Shown: positions 43,746-53,451, numbered from the stretch's first letter. The stretch is DNA of 64,000 nucleotides from Hymenobacter sediminicola (GCF_014250515.1 NZ_CP060202.1:2787001-2851000), one strand, 5' to 3'. Notes: a model not told the origin generated them from the letters alone. Translations and numbers: made by a program.

Positions 43746-45818
43746 TTAGAATTTCATACGCTGAATTCGTACGGCGTTCAAAATAGCGAGCAGCGCCACG
43801 CCCACATCGGCAAACACGGCTTCCCACATGGTGGCCAGCCCACCGGCGCCCAAGGCCAGCACAACACCTTTCACGATGAAAGCCAGCCAGATATTCTGCC
43901 AGACCACGCTATGTGTGGCGCGGGCAATACGACGGGCAGTGGCAATTTTGCTCGGATGGTCGGTCTGGATTACCACATCGGCCGTTTCGATGGTGGCATC
44001 GGAACCCAGCCCACCCATGGCTATGCCCACATCGGCAAGGGCTACTACTGGAGCATCATTTACTCCGTCGCCTACGAATGCCACCCGGCGGCCTTCTGCC
44101 AGATACTGCTGCACATAGCGAGCTTTGTCTTCCGGCAGCAAGCCACCGTGCGCTTCGTCGATGCCGAGCTGCCGGGCCACTTGCTGCGTGACGCTGTCTT
44201 TGTCGCCGGAGAGCATTACCAGCTTTGAGATACCATCGGCTTTCAGCTCCTGCACGGCTCGGGCAGCATCTTCTTTCGGCGAATCGGCCACTGTGATGTA
44301 TCCGGTGTACTGCCCATCTATGGCGGCTACCACAATGCTGTCTACCACCTCGTCGATTTCTGCGGGGTAGGCTACATTGTATTTGCTGAGCAGCCGTGCG
44401 TTGCCGGCCAGCACGTCGTGCCCTTCTACCCTACCCCGTAAGCCGTGGCCGGCTATTTCCTCAACATTTTCCACGGCTACACCCACAGCAGTCTCTCCTA
44501 CATACGCCACCACGGCTTTGGCTATGGGGTGAGTAGATTTGGTTTCCAGAGCGCCAACCAAGCGAAGCAAATGGGCTGGCTCTATACCAGCTGCGGGCCG
44601 CACCTGCTGCACAGCAAACACGCCCTGCGTCAGGGTACCGGTTTTGTCCAGCACTACCGTATTGATTTCGCGCATCAGGTCCAGGAAGTTGGACCCTTTG
44701 AAGAGGATGCCTGCCTTGGAGGCCGCCCCGATACCGCCGAAATAGCCCAGCGGGATGCTGATGACCAACGCGCAAGGACAGGCTATAACCAGAAATACCA
44801 ACGCCCGATACAGCCACTCCCGAAACACATAGTCCTGCACCACGAAATACGGCACCAGCACCAGCAACGTAGCCAACGCCACTACAATAGGGGTGTAAAC
44901 TCGGGCGAAGCGGGTAATGAACTGCTGCGTTTTGGCTTTGCGGCCTACGGCGTCCTGCACCATAGCCAGTATTTTCGAGAGCTTGGTATCTGCAAAACCG
45001 GCCGTAACCAGAATCTGGGCCAGAGTTTCCTGGTTAATCATGCCGGCCAGCACCGTTTCGCCGGGCTGTTTGGTCTGGGGCACAGATTCGCCTGTGAGAG
45101 CCGCCGTGTTGAAAGAAGCCGCCGTGTTCTGCAGCGTGCCGTCAAGCGCGACCTGCTCGCCCGGCCTGACTTCCATGATGTCGCCCAGCACAACTTCCTT
45201 CGGGTCCAGCACCAGGCTCTGGCCGGCCCGTAACACCCTAACTTCAGTAGCCTGAATATTCAGCAAGGCCTGGATACTGCGCTTGGCTCGGTTCACAGCG
45301 GCATCCTGAAACAGCTCCCCAATGGTGTAGAATAGCATTACTGCTACGCCTTCCGGATATTCGCCAATGGCAAAAGCGCCCAGTGTGGCAATGCTCATAA
45401 GCAGAAACTCATTGAACACGTTGCCGGAAGGAATACTCAATACGGCTGCTTTCATCACCTTCCAGCCCACCAGCAGGAAGGCTACGCCATACCACGCCAG
45501 GCGCACATACCCCGCAAAGAAACCTGCGTCATAATAATCCAGGCCAATACCAACGAGCAACAGCACCAGGCTTACGCCGGGTATCAAATAGGGATTCTCA
45601 CCGAGCGGCCCGTGGTTATGGTCATCTTCCCCAAAGCCCAACTTGCCTGGGTCGTGCGAGTGGCCAGCATGGTCGTGGCCGGCTACATCATGGCCCTGAG
45701 GCTGGCGGGCTGCTTCAGGCGTAAGCTGCTCCCGGCTGAGTGCGCCCACGTTTTCGGGCTTAAGCTGCTTGGCGGTATTCAGTTTTTCGCCAGTATTGCG
45801 GGATGTCGGATCAGGCAT
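43746..45818 (-). CDS. Heavy-metal P-type ATPase (Zn/Cd type)
   Basis: A 690-residue P1B-type transporter that exports metal ions across the inner membrane. Motifs: TGES (actuator), CPC in ACPCALVISIP (metal path), DKTGTLT (phosphorylated Asp), HP in STHPIAK and GDGVNDAP. CPC with Lys/Asp-type final helices points to Zn/Cd/Pb rather than Cu. No HMA domain is present; instead the N-terminus has a His/Asp-rich segment (HDVAGHDHAGHSHD, DDHNHG). The ATG at 45818 is preferred to a GTG 11 codons upstream. It lies upstream of arsR on the same strand, with its own spacing of about 135 bp. Confidence 0.92.
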   Translation of the reverse strand: MPDPTSRNTGEKLNTAKQLKPENVGALSREQLTPEAARQPQGHDVAGHDHAGHSHDPGKLGFGEDDHNHGPLGENPYLIPGVSLVLLLVGIGLDYYDAGFFAGYVRLAWYGVAFLLVGWKVMKAAVLSIPSGNVFNEFLLMSIATLGAFAIGEYPEGVAVMLFYTIGELFQDAAVNRAKRSIQALLNIQATEVRVLRAGQSLVLDPKEVVLGDIMEVRPGEQVALDGTLQNTAASFNTAALTGESVPQTKQPGETVLAGMINQETLAQILVTAGFADTKLSKILAMVQDAVGRKAKTQQFITRFARVYTPIVVALATLLVLVPYFVVQDYVFREWLYRALVFLVIACPCALVISIPLGYFGGIGAASKAGILFKGSNFLDLMREINTVVLDKTGTLTQGVFAVQQVRPAAGIEPAHLLRLVGALETKSTHPIAKAVVAYVGETAVGVAVENVEEIAGHGLRGRVEGHDVLAGNARLLSKYNVAYPAEIDEVVDSIVVAAIDGQYTGYITVADSPKEDAARAVQELKADGISKLVMLSGDKDSVTQQVARQLGIDEAHGGLLPEDKARYVQQYLAEGRRVAFVGDGVNDAPVVALADVGIAMGGLGSDATIETADVVIQTDHPSKIATARRIARATHSVVWQNIWLAFIVKGVVLALGAGGLATMWEAVFADVGVALLAILNAVRIQRMKF

Positions 45819-45979
45819 GAGGAAGTAGATGCGTCTTGGGTTGGAGTACACAGTGGCTTACGCTTGCTGCTACTACGCAAAACCGGCAACCCCAACCATA
45901 TCTACCGTTGCCTACGCACGCACACCGTATCCATTGCGGCCTGCCGCATGAAAACCCAACAGACGTAAGACTCCGTGGC

Positions 45980-46378
45980 TTATGCTACCGCCCATTCCCG
46001 GGCCTGCTGCAGATCAGAAAACGAGCGTATTTCCAGTTGCGGACCGGGGGCAGCCTGCTGGTACATGTTCCCAATCAGCAAGCGGTTCATCGTGTCCTGT
46101 GCTTCCAGGCGGGCAAACCGGCGCACCCCAAGCGCCAGCAGGGTCGGCAACACGTGCCTGGATACCCACTCCAAATCGATGGGGCGCACTGCGCCCAGCA
46201 GCTGGTCGTTGGCAATCCAGCCGGTAACGCCGTGCTGGCGGGCCAGGACCAACGCCTCAGTGAGGTAGCGCCGAAAATCCCGGCTGTTTGTAAACGCCAG
46301 CCACTCCGTTTCTAGCGCGGCAGCCGAACCTGAGTGCAGGTGTATCGTCAGGGAAGGGTGAGAAGCAACAACTGTCAT
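45980..46378 (-). CDS. STAS/SEC14-like small protein, function unknown
   Basis: A 132-residue soluble protein with alternating beta and helical stretches (TGWIANDQLLGAVRPIDLEW, ARLEAQDTMNRLLIGN). The pattern resembles the STAS/SEC14-like single-domain proteins frequent in Bacteroidota, but no diagnostic motif was seen. It sits between a metal exporter and glutathione peroxidase, on the same strand as both. No function is proposed. Confidence 0.6.
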   Translation of the reverse strand: MTVVASHPSLTIHLHSGSAAALETEWLAFTNSRDFRRYLTEALVLARQHGVTGWIANDQLLGAVRPIDLEWVSRHVLPTLLALGVRRFARLEAQDTMNRLLIGNMYQQAAPGPQLEIRSFSDLQQAREWAVA

Positions 46379-46452
46379 AAAGAACCAATCAGCAGGCCCC
46401 TAACGGGTTGTGCCGTCCAGATGTTACAAACAGCTCCCGCCCGACCGGCGTT

Positions 46453-47046
46453 CTACTTGCCTTTTAGCTGGCTGGTAACTGCGTCGCTGAGGGGCGAAAC
46501 AGCGGGGCCGAAATAGTGCGTCAGTCGGCCGTCTTCGCTGATGAGGTATTTGGAGAAATTCCAGTCGGGAGCCTGCTCATTCCAGCCGTTACGGCGGGCA
46601 TCACTTAGCCACTGGTACACCGGGTTTTGCTGGGGCTGCTTCACTACCACGCTCTTTTTCATTAGCGGGAAGCTCACTCCAAAATTCACTTGGCAGAATT
46701 GCTCTATGGTCTTGTCGTCGTCTTTTTCCTGCTCAGCAAAGTCGTTGGCCGGGAAGCCCAGTACCACCAGTTGATCGGCATATTGCTCCGAGAGTTGCTG
46801 CAGTTCCTGGTACTGGTTGGTGTAGCCGCAGTTGGACGCCGTATTCACCAGTAGCACCTTTTTTCCTTTGAGGTCCTCGAAGGAAAACGTACTGCCCGTG
46901 TTGAGTTGGCTATCCAGCTGGTAAAACGGCACCGGCGCGGCCACAGGCTTGGGAGTTTCCAGCACTTTGCCCCGGTTGCTCGATTTGGAAAGCCGCATAA
47001 TCAGCGGATACAACTGTTTCAGGAATTTCTGGCGGAAGGAGGCCAT
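46453..47046 (-). CDS. Glutathione peroxidase family protein
   Basis: A 197-residue thiol peroxidase. The catalytic motif NTASNCGYT gives peroxidatic Cys73 (cysteine, not selenocysteine), with Gln/Trp partners in GFPANDFAEQE and WNFSKYLI. It has a roughly 38-residue N-terminal extension, partly basic and hydrophobic, which may anchor it at the membrane. Bacterial members usually work with thioredoxin. Confidence 0.9.
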   Translation of the reverse strand: MASFRQKFLKQLYPLIMRLSKSSNRGKVLETPKPVAAPVPFYQLDSQLNTGSTFSFEDLKGKKVLLVNTASNCGYTNQYQELQQLSEQYADQLVVLGFPANDFAEQEKDDDKTIEQFCQVNFGVSFPLMKKSVVVKQPQQNPVYQWLSDARRNGWNEQAPDWNFSKYLISEDGRLTHYFGPAVSPLSDAVTSQLKGK

Positions 47047-47526
47047 TGAGTCTGGTTAAGCAAAAAAGAAAAGAACTGCCTGCAAAGGAAGATGTTTTGC
47101 GGGATGCCGCCAGCATACTGCCAAGGCGGTTCCGGTTCAAAACCATTGCCCAGGCCGTTGCCGTCGTCATGCTGAGGTCAGAGCTGAATTGAGCGCAGGA
47201 TAAGGGCCGCACCACGCCAGCACAGGACCAGCTGGCACGCAGGATTCCGCAAGTAGCTGTAGCAGCGTGCCCTGCTTATACGCCTGCACCAATGAAGCGG
47301 GCATACGGTCCGTTGGCAATGGCACAACAGAACCGAGGAAACTTCATAACTACAGATGAGCTCCATAGAAGTATGCCAAGCTCTCCAACTATTTATTGGT
47401 AAACAGCGCCTACTTTCAGGAGGAATTACGAGGTCCGCCAAGCCCCGAAACACTGTTCCCGAGGGACAGTTTATGCTGTACCAGCTGCACTCCCCTTCAG
47501 TCTGCTCACTGCCGCCCACTGCTCCC
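47047..47526. other. Intergenic region before the PAS histidine kinase
   Basis: About 480 bp between divergent genes. A TACTTTCA element at 47409-47416 (one mismatch to TAnnTTTG) with GGAGG just after it may be the kinase promoter, which would favour a start codon at 47473 or 47527. No gene is evident. Confidence 0.45.
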
Positions 47527-50500
47527 ATGCCTGAACTCCCACCGCTGTCAGCCGTCTTCAGCGCCCTGCCCGATGCCTACCTTCTGCTCTCTACGGAGCT
47601 AATAATCGAAGCGGCCAGCAATGCTTATCTGGCGGCCACACTAACGCAGCGGGAAAGCCTCCTAGGTAAGTCACTGTTCGAGGTATTCCCTGATAATCCC
47701 GGAACGCCCGAAGCCTACAGCACACACAATCTGCGGGCATCTCTGAACCAAGTACTGGCCACCGGCAAACCCCACCAAATGGCGCGCCAGCGGTATGATG
47801 TACCTTCTCCGCAGCACGCTGGGCAGTTTGTAGAGCGGTATTGGCTGCCGTGCAATACGCCCATTCTGGACGAGCAGGGCCAAGTCACCCACATTCTGCA
47901 CGCCGTAGTGAATATTACGGAGCAAATGCAGGACGAAGCGCGGCTGCGGGCCAGCCAGCTACGGGAAAAAGAAGCGTTGGCCGAGGCCGAAGCCCACCGC
48001 CATCAGCTGCAGGCGCTGCTATTGCAGGCCCCGGCCCTGATTGCCAGTCTGCGGGGCCCCGACCATGTAGTTGAACTTGTAAATGAAGGATTCCGGCAGA
48101 TGTTCGGCGGCCGCGCCATGGAAGGCAAGCCCTACCGCGAGGCCGTACCGGAACTGCAGGACCAGCCATTTTTTGATCTTCTGGATGAGGTGTACCGCAC
48201 CGGGGAAACGTATTACGGCAACGAAGTCCTAGCGTACATCAAACGGACCAACTCAGATCAGCGGGAGGCGCTGCATTTCAATTTCATTTACCAGGCTACC
48301 CGCGACGCAGTCGGCAGCATCACCGGTATTCTCATCTTTGCCTACAACGTAGAAGACCAAGTACGCGCCCGGCAGCAGGTGCAACACCTAAACCAAGACC
48401 TGGCCGCTGCTAACGAGGCCCTGGAAAAAAGGGTATCGGAAAGGACGCAGGCGCTGCAGCAAGCTCAGGCCGACGCCGAGCAGCAGCGGGCTCGGCTGGA
48501 GAGTCTTTTTATGCAGGCACCCGCCGCAATCTGCATTCTGGACGGTCCTGATTTGGTGTATGGGTTGGTTAATCCCAGCTATCAGCAGCTGTTTCCGGGC
48601 CGCCAACTGCTGGGCCAACCCATTCTGCAAGCCCTACCGGAAATAGCGAACCACCAAGTGTATCATACGTTCCGGCGGGTTTATGATACCGGCGTGACGC
48701 AACAGGAGCTGGGTACTCTGATTCCGTTGGCTCGCCCAACAGACGGCATATTGGAGGACCGTTACTTCAATTATATTCAGCAGGCCCGCTACAACGCTGA
48801 TGGCTTCGTGGATGGCATTATCGTGTTTGCGTTTGAAGTAACGGAGCAGGTGATGGCGCGGCAGCAAGCCGAAAAAGCCCAGCAGAATAGCGAGTCGACT
48901 GCCCGGCAGCTGCAGTTGCTTACCGATGCGCTGCCCGTACTTATTGGCTACGTAGACCAAAATCGGACCTACCAATTTGCAAATCGCGCCTATGAAAACT
49001 GGTTCAAGATGGCTCCTGATGAGTTGGTTGGGCGGGCTGTGCAGGATGTGCTTGGTGATGAAGCCTATGCAAGAGTAGCTGGCTATATAGAGCGGGCTCT
49101 GGCCGGTGAGCGGCTGACGTTCAATGCGACCATGCCTTACCGCGAGAATTTTAGCCGCCACATCCATACCAGCTACATCCCTGATGTACGCGAAGGAAAG
49201 GTAGTGGGCTTCTATAGTCTGGTAGCCGATGTGACGGAGCAGGTACAGACGCAACAGCAGGTGCAGGAGCTCAATGAGGCCCTGGCCGCCATCAACAAGG
49301 AGCTGCAGGCCTCCAATCAGGAGATTAGCAGCAATCATGCGGAGCTGATCCGGACCCAGCAGGCCTTACTCGATGCCGCCCAGCACCAGATTCAGCAGCG
49401 GGAAACCTTTTACCAGGTGTTTGAGCAGACTCCTGCCAGCATTGGGTTACTGCGCGGTCCTGAGCACCGATTCGAGTATATCAACGAGGCGTATCAGCAG
49501 CTTTTCCCGAACCGGGAGCTACTGGGCCGGCCGGTAGCCGAAGCCCTTCCGGAAACCGTAGAGCAAGGATTTCTGGCCCTGATTGACAATGTGTACCGCA
49601 CGGGCGAAACGTTTTTCGGCACCGAATTGCGGTTGAGCCTTGCAAACCCCGACGGCACGCAGCCAAATCAGGACGTGTATTTCACGTTTACGTATCAGGC
49701 CTACCGCGAAAACGGCGTTATTATCGGCGTTTCCATCTTTGCCTACGATGTGACCGAGCAGGTGCTGGCGCGGCAGGAGCGTGAAGCGGAGCGGCAGCGG
49801 CTGGAAAATCTGTTTATGCAGGCCCCCGCTCCTATCACTATCCTCGATGGGCCAGATTTGGTGTACCAGTTAGTTAATCCTGCCTATCAGCTCATCTTTC
49901 CTGGCCGCGAGCTGCTACACAAGCCACTGCTAGTCGCCCTGCCTGAACTGGCTGACTCGCCCATTCCACAGTTGCTCCGGCAGGTATATACCACCGGCGA
50001 AACCTATGTGGCGCAGGAGATGCCGCTCATGCTGGCCCGCAACGCAGGTGCTCCGCTCGAAGAAATATTTTGGACTTTCACCTACCAGGCTCGGCGCAAT
50101 GCACAAGGCGCCGTGGATGGAGTTATGTGCTTTGCCCACGAAGTGACGGACCAAGTGCAGGCCCGCCGCGTGGTGGAAGAGCGGGAGCAGTCGTTCCGGC
50201 AGATGGCCGACAGTGCCCCGGCTATGCTGTGGGTAACCGACGCCAACGGGTATTGTACCTACCTGAACTACCCCTGGTATGCTTACACCGGGCAAACCGA
50301 GGCACAGGCCCTAGGCATGGGCTGGACAGAGGCCGTGCATCCCGATGACGCCGCCGCAACCGGAGCCGCTTTTATAGAAGCTACCGCCAAGCAGCTACCA
50401 TTTCATTGCCAATATCGGCTCCGGCGCCACGATGGCACGTACCGCTGGGCCACCGACTCAGGGCTGCCGCGCTTCGGGGCTTCCGGCGAGTTCGAAGGCA

Positions 50501-51321
50501 TCGTTGGGACGGTTATTGATGTGCACGAGCAGAAGCTGGCCGAGTTGGCCCTGCAGCGCCTCACCCAGAAACTGCGCACCTCCCGCGACGAAGCCCAGGC
50601 GCTCAACGCGGAGTTGCGCGAAACCAACGAGCAGCTGGTGCGCACCAACGTCGATTTGGACAACTTCATCTATACCGCGTCGCACGACCTCAAGGCGCCT
50701 ATTTCCAATATTGAGGGGCTGCTGCATATGCTGCAGGACGAATTGCCGCTACCCAGCAAGGCTGGAGAAGTGCCTCATATTCTGGACCTGATGCAGGAAT
50801 CGGTGGATCGGTTCACCCGTACTATTGAACACCTGACGGATATCAGCAAGCTGCAGAAGGAGCATAGCCAGCCGGTTGTGCCGGTGCCCCTGGCCGCCGT
50901 ACTTGAGGACGTCTGCCTCGATCTGGCGCCGCTGCTCCAGCAAGTTGGAGGCCGCATCAGCGCGCATATAGACGCTACTCCTACGGTCAATTTCTCAGAG
51001 AAGAACCTGCGTTCAGTAGTTTATAACCTGCTGAGCAACGCCCTCAAATACCACCACCCCGACCGGCCGCCGGAGGTACAGGTACGCAGCCGGGTGGAAG
51101 CCGCCTACCACGTACTAGAAGTGCAAGACAATGGCTTGGGGCTGGACCTCACGCGTGAAAAGTCGTTGTTTGCTATGTTCCGGCGCTACCACACTCACGT
51201 AGAAGGCTCCGGAATTGGCCTCTACATGGTGAAGAAGATGGTGGAGAATACCGGCGGCAAAATTGAGGTAGAAAGCCAGGTCGGCAGCGGCTCTACCTTT
51301 TCGGTATATTTCCCCATCTGA
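47527..51321 (+). CDS. Multi-PAS sensor histidine kinase
   Basis: A roughly 1264-residue soluble kinase with no membrane segments. Seven PAS domains are stacked in tandem; most start with an LFMQAPAPI-type helix, continue with GPDLVYxLVNPAYQ and end with a VTEQVxARQ linker. The sixth and third are close copies; the seventh is a PAS/PAC of a different type (TYLNYPWYAYTGQT). Coiled-coil-like Gln/Glu-rich linkers connect them. The DHp helix carries phospho-acceptor His1053 in TASHDLKAPISN, and the ATPase domain has NLLSNALKYH, DNGLGLD and GSGIGLYMVKKM. No receiver domain or response regulator is adjacent. In-frame ATGs at 47356 and 47473 are alternatives. Confidence 0.9.
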   Translation: MPELPPLSAVFSALPDAYLLLSTELIIEAASNAYLAATLTQRESLLGKSLFEVFPDNPGTPEAYSTHNLRASLNQVLATGKPHQMARQRYDVPSPQHAGQFVERYWLPCNTPILDEQGQVTHILHAVVNITEQMQDEARLRASQLREKEALAEAEAHRHQLQALLLQAPALIASLRGPDHVVELVNEGFRQMFGGRAMEGKPYREAVPELQDQPFFDLLDEVYRTGETYYGNEVLAYIKRTNSDQREALHFNFIYQATRDAVGSITGILIFAYNVEDQVRARQQVQHLNQDLAAANEALEKRVSERTQALQQAQADAEQQRARLESLFMQAPAAICILDGPDLVYGLVNPSYQQLFPGRQLLGQPILQALPEIANHQVYHTFRRVYDTGVTQQELGTLIPLARPTDGILEDRYFNYIQQARYNADGFVDGIIVFAFEVTEQVMARQQAEKAQQNSESTARQLQLLTDALPVLIGYVDQNRTYQFANRAYENWFKMAPDELVGRAVQDVLGDEAYARVAGYIERALAGERLTFNATMPYRENFSRHIHTSYIPDVREGKVVGFYSLVADVTEQVQTQQQVQELNEALAAINKELQASNQEISSNHAELIRTQQALLDAAQHQIQQRETFYQVFEQTPASIGLLRGPEHRFEYINEAYQQLFPNRELLGRPVAEALPETVEQGFLALIDNVYRTGETFFGTELRLSLANPDGTQPNQDVYFTFTYQAYRENGVIIGVSIFAYDVTEQVLARQEREAERQRLENLFMQAPAPITILDGPDLVYQLVNPAYQLIFPGRELLHKPLLVALPELADSPIPQLLRQVYTTGETYVAQEMPLMLARNAGAPLEEIFWTFTYQARRNAQGAVDGVMCFAHEVTDQVQARRVVEEREQSFRQMADSAPAMLWVTDANGYCTYLNYPWYAYTGQTEAQALGMGWTEAVHPDDAAATGAAFIEATAKQLPFHCQYRLRRHDGTYRWATDSGLPRFGASGEFEGIVGTVIDVHEQKLAELALQRLTQKLRTSRDEAQALNAELRETNEQLVRTNVDLDNFIYTASHDLKAPISNIEGLLHMLQDELPLPSKAGEVPHILDLMQESVDRFTRTIEHLTDISKLQKEHSQPVVPVPLAAVLEDVCLDLAPLLQQVGGRISAHIDATPTVNFSEKNLRSVVYNLLSNALKYHHPDRPPEVQVRSRVEAAYHVLEVQDNGLGLDLTREKSLFAMFRRYHTHVEGSGIGLYMVKKMVENTGGKIEVESQVGSGSTFSVYFPI

Positions 51322-51456
51322 GGTATGGCGCTGGCATTGCACAGCCCGGGTACTTCAACATCTGGCAGCACGTGCCTGGATCTGCCACTGTTGTGGCCTA
51401 AGAGGTAGTTAAATATCCTGCATTTCTGGCAAATGAGCAGTACAGCTAAAGCCGAA

Positions 51457-51852
51457 CTACAGAAAGCGACGACGCAGTGCCGGCGTCGGAATTCGGCATT
51501 CCGTCTGTTTGCCCAGTAGTTGGTAGCGGTGTCGGGCCACTAGTTCATACGCCCAGTCCCGCAAAGGGCGTGGCAGCACCAACAGTACCGCCGCATAGCG
51601 CCATCCCGAACTCAGTTGTTGCAGAATGAGCAACACAGCTTCGGACCGCTCATATAGTTGCCCATTGCGCAGCAGATAAATAGTGGAAGGGGTTGCTGGT
51701 GGCTGCTCACCGTGTTGGAGCAATAGCTCGCGGGCTACTGCTGACTGCAGCGACACAAACCGGAAGCGCTCCGCTTTATCCCGGTCGATAACAAACTGCA
51801 CAAACCCATCACAGAGGTTACACACCCCATCAAAAAAGATTATATCGTCCAT
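51457..51852 (-). CDS. DCC-family thiol-disulfide oxidoreductase (DUF393)
   Basis: A 131-residue protein starting MDDIIFFDGVCNLCDGFV, with the DxxCxxC motif (Cys11, Cys14) that names the DCC family. The middle and C-terminal parts (IYLLRNGQLYERSEAVL, WRYAAVLLVLPRPLRDWAYELVA) match DUF393. No signal peptide. The role is unknown; the CxxC suggests thiol chemistry. It faces away from the peptide/HTTM group that begins 470 bp upstream; DUF393 and HTTM domains are often neighbours or fused. Confidence 0.88.
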   Translation of the reverse strand: MDDIIFFDGVCNLCDGFVQFVIDRDKAERFRFVSLQSAVARELLLQHGEQPPATPSTIYLLRNGQLYERSEAVLLILQQLSSGWRYAAVLLVLPRPLRDWAYELVARHRYQLLGKQTECRIPTPALRRRFL

Positions 51853-52325
51853 CTGATGTCTGCCTATAGATTGGAGTAGCCTTACCCTGCACTTTATTGC
51901 AATTAACTAGTATATGAAAAAGTAATGAGGTTTTCTATCCCAGAAAAAAATAATTAAAAATTTCCTATCAACCCTTGCATCTTATAGTTGATACTTGTTA
52001 TTTGGCCTCACCGATTTGCGCTTGCTGCTTGATTTGCAGCCACTTTTAGTACTGCCTGGTTAAACTCCGGCAGATAGTACCGCGCCCTTCTACTACCAAC
52101 TACCTATTGCATCCGGCTCCCTAATTGTATTGTGCTTTTGCACAATAACAGGAGACGCATTGCCGTATAAGCCGCCTTTCATGTATAGGCGGGGCTTCCC
52201 ACCATACCCTAAAAATCCTACTTTCAGCTAACCGAAAATCGGCTGGCTATATAATAGCATTCACCCCTCCTGGTCACTCTGTTACCAGTACAATTCATTT
52301 TTTCAACCTTAACATCTTTCCAGCG
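51853..52325. other. AT-rich intergenic region before the peptide genes
   Basis: About 470 bp, clearly lower in G+C than its surroundings (A-rich near 51940-51970). A hairpin GCCGCCT...AGGCGGGGC lies near 52171-52196. TACTTTTT on the minus strand (about 51921) may serve the DCC gene. No gene was recognised. Confidence 0.5.
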
Positions 52326-52679
52326 ATGAAAAATTTACGCAAGATGAAACGGCCCATAGCGGCTGCAGTGTTGAGCCTATCCCTTTTTCAATTTTCCATT
52401 CAAAATGCAGTGGCTGTCGGTAGCTACCAGCAGGCGCCAGCATACGCTTCTATGCAAAGCCAGCAGGACTTGGCTTTCGGCTGGGCAGCTATTGCCGCTG
52501 GGGTAGCCGTTGTGGGTGCAGCTGTGGGCGCGGTTGTAGGAGCCTATGAAATAGGCACCATAGTTGGGCACGCCGCACACGACTTGCTGGGCCGCTCCAA
52601 CGACATGGCCAGCAACTATGAGCGGGCTAGCTATGTAGCTGGCGACTTTTCTCAGTTTGACAACGCAAGCCATAACTAA
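52326..52679 (+). CDS. Small secreted bacteriocin-like peptide, copy 1
   Basis: A 117-residue protein of unknown family. A basic start and hydrophobic stretch (MKNLRKMKRPIAAAVLSLSL) form a signal peptide, with likely cleavage near NAVA (residue 30). The mature part has a Gly/Ala-rich hydrophobic helix (about 49-89: FGWAAIAAGVAVVGAAVG and onward) with repeated GxxxG/AxxxG spacing, then a polar tail ending in DFSQFD. No Cys in the mature part. It resembles a membrane-active or bacteriocin-type precursor, but this is inference. It is followed 10 bp later by a paralogue and 770 bp later by DUF5819/HTTM genes. Confidence 0.7.
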   Translation: MKNLRKMKRPIAAAVLSLSLFQFSIQNAVAVGSYQQAPAYASMQSQQDLAFGWAAIAAGVAVVGAAVGAVVGAYEIGTIVGHAAHDLLGRSNDMASNYERASYVAGDFSQFDNASHN

Positions 52680-52689
52680 GCAACTGACT

Positions 52690-53025
52690 ATGAAAATCTT
52701 CCATAAATTTCAGCGCGTTATTGCAGCCTGCCTGCTCACGGTACTGCTGTTCACGGCATCCATGCAGAACACCGTAGCCTTGGGAACATACACCCAGGCC
52801 ACGCCTCTCCAATCACAAAATGCTATGCTGGAAGAAGCCGTATTTCCGGCTGTAGCGGCAGTGGCATTTGGTGTGGTGGTAGTAGGTGCTTTCGCCTATG
52901 GTGTGTACACCGGCTACCGGGAGGCGGCTAATGGCGACAGCAACAACATGGCCAATTCGGTACTGCTTGATCCGTATCAGAGCAACGATTTCTCGGAATT
53001 TGACCTGAAAGCCGCAGCTATTTAG
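52690..53025 (+). CDS. Small secreted bacteriocin-like peptide, copy 2
   Basis: A 111-residue paralogue of copy 1. The ATG at 52690 opens the same type of signal peptide (MKIFHKFQRVIAACLLTVLL, cleavage near NTVA). The hydrophobic core (VAAVAFGVVVVGAFAYGVYT) again has small-residue spacing. The tails align without gaps: SNxMA, a Tyr nine residues on, then DFSxFD. Apart from this tail and the signal the sequences differ strongly. Mature part has no Cys. Co-transcription with copy 1 is likely; the pair may act together as two-component peptides do. Confidence 0.7.
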   Translation: MKIFHKFQRVIAACLLTVLLFTASMQNTVALGTYTQATPLQSQNAMLEEAVFPAVAAVAFGVVVVGAFAYGVYTGYREAANGDSNNMANSVLLDPYQSNDFSEFDLKAAAI

Positions 53026-53040
53026 GCTTTACCGGCGTTA

Positions 53041-53071
53041 GCATCCCCGGCCAGGAGGGGTTTGGGGATGC
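53041..53071 (+). other. Hairpin after the peptide pair
   Basis: GCATCCCC and GGGGATGC form an 8-bp perfect stem around a 15-nt loop, 16 bp past the second peptide stop. There is no T tract, so it may be an inefficient terminator or an mRNA-stabilising hairpin. The rest of the 426 bp up to the DUF5819 gene shows no recognised gene. Confidence 0.5.
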
Positions 53072-53451
53072 AGATACCACCAGCAAATACCAGTGCTTTA
53101 CGCGTAGCTAACACAATACAATTCATCTGCCAACATCAGTTGGCTCACTAATACGCAGCAACTAGCTGTAGCACTTTTACACAACAGCTCGGACACATCT
53201 TGACAAGGCTTTGGCGCCATCTGACGAGCATACAACCAGCACGACATAGTACTACTCTGTTTTCTTGTCGGCTCCCGCAAGCGTCTCCGTAGAGCGCCGG
53301 TTCCGATTCAGAATCAAGACACGGGTGCTTTTAGCCTTCCATATCCTGGCCCCACCTGACTACAAACACCAAGGAATAGTTCTGTTTTACTTACACTTCG
53401 TCCTGCTTGACGGTAGTGCCTGACCAGCATTTTTCACCCTCGCTGTGCCCT

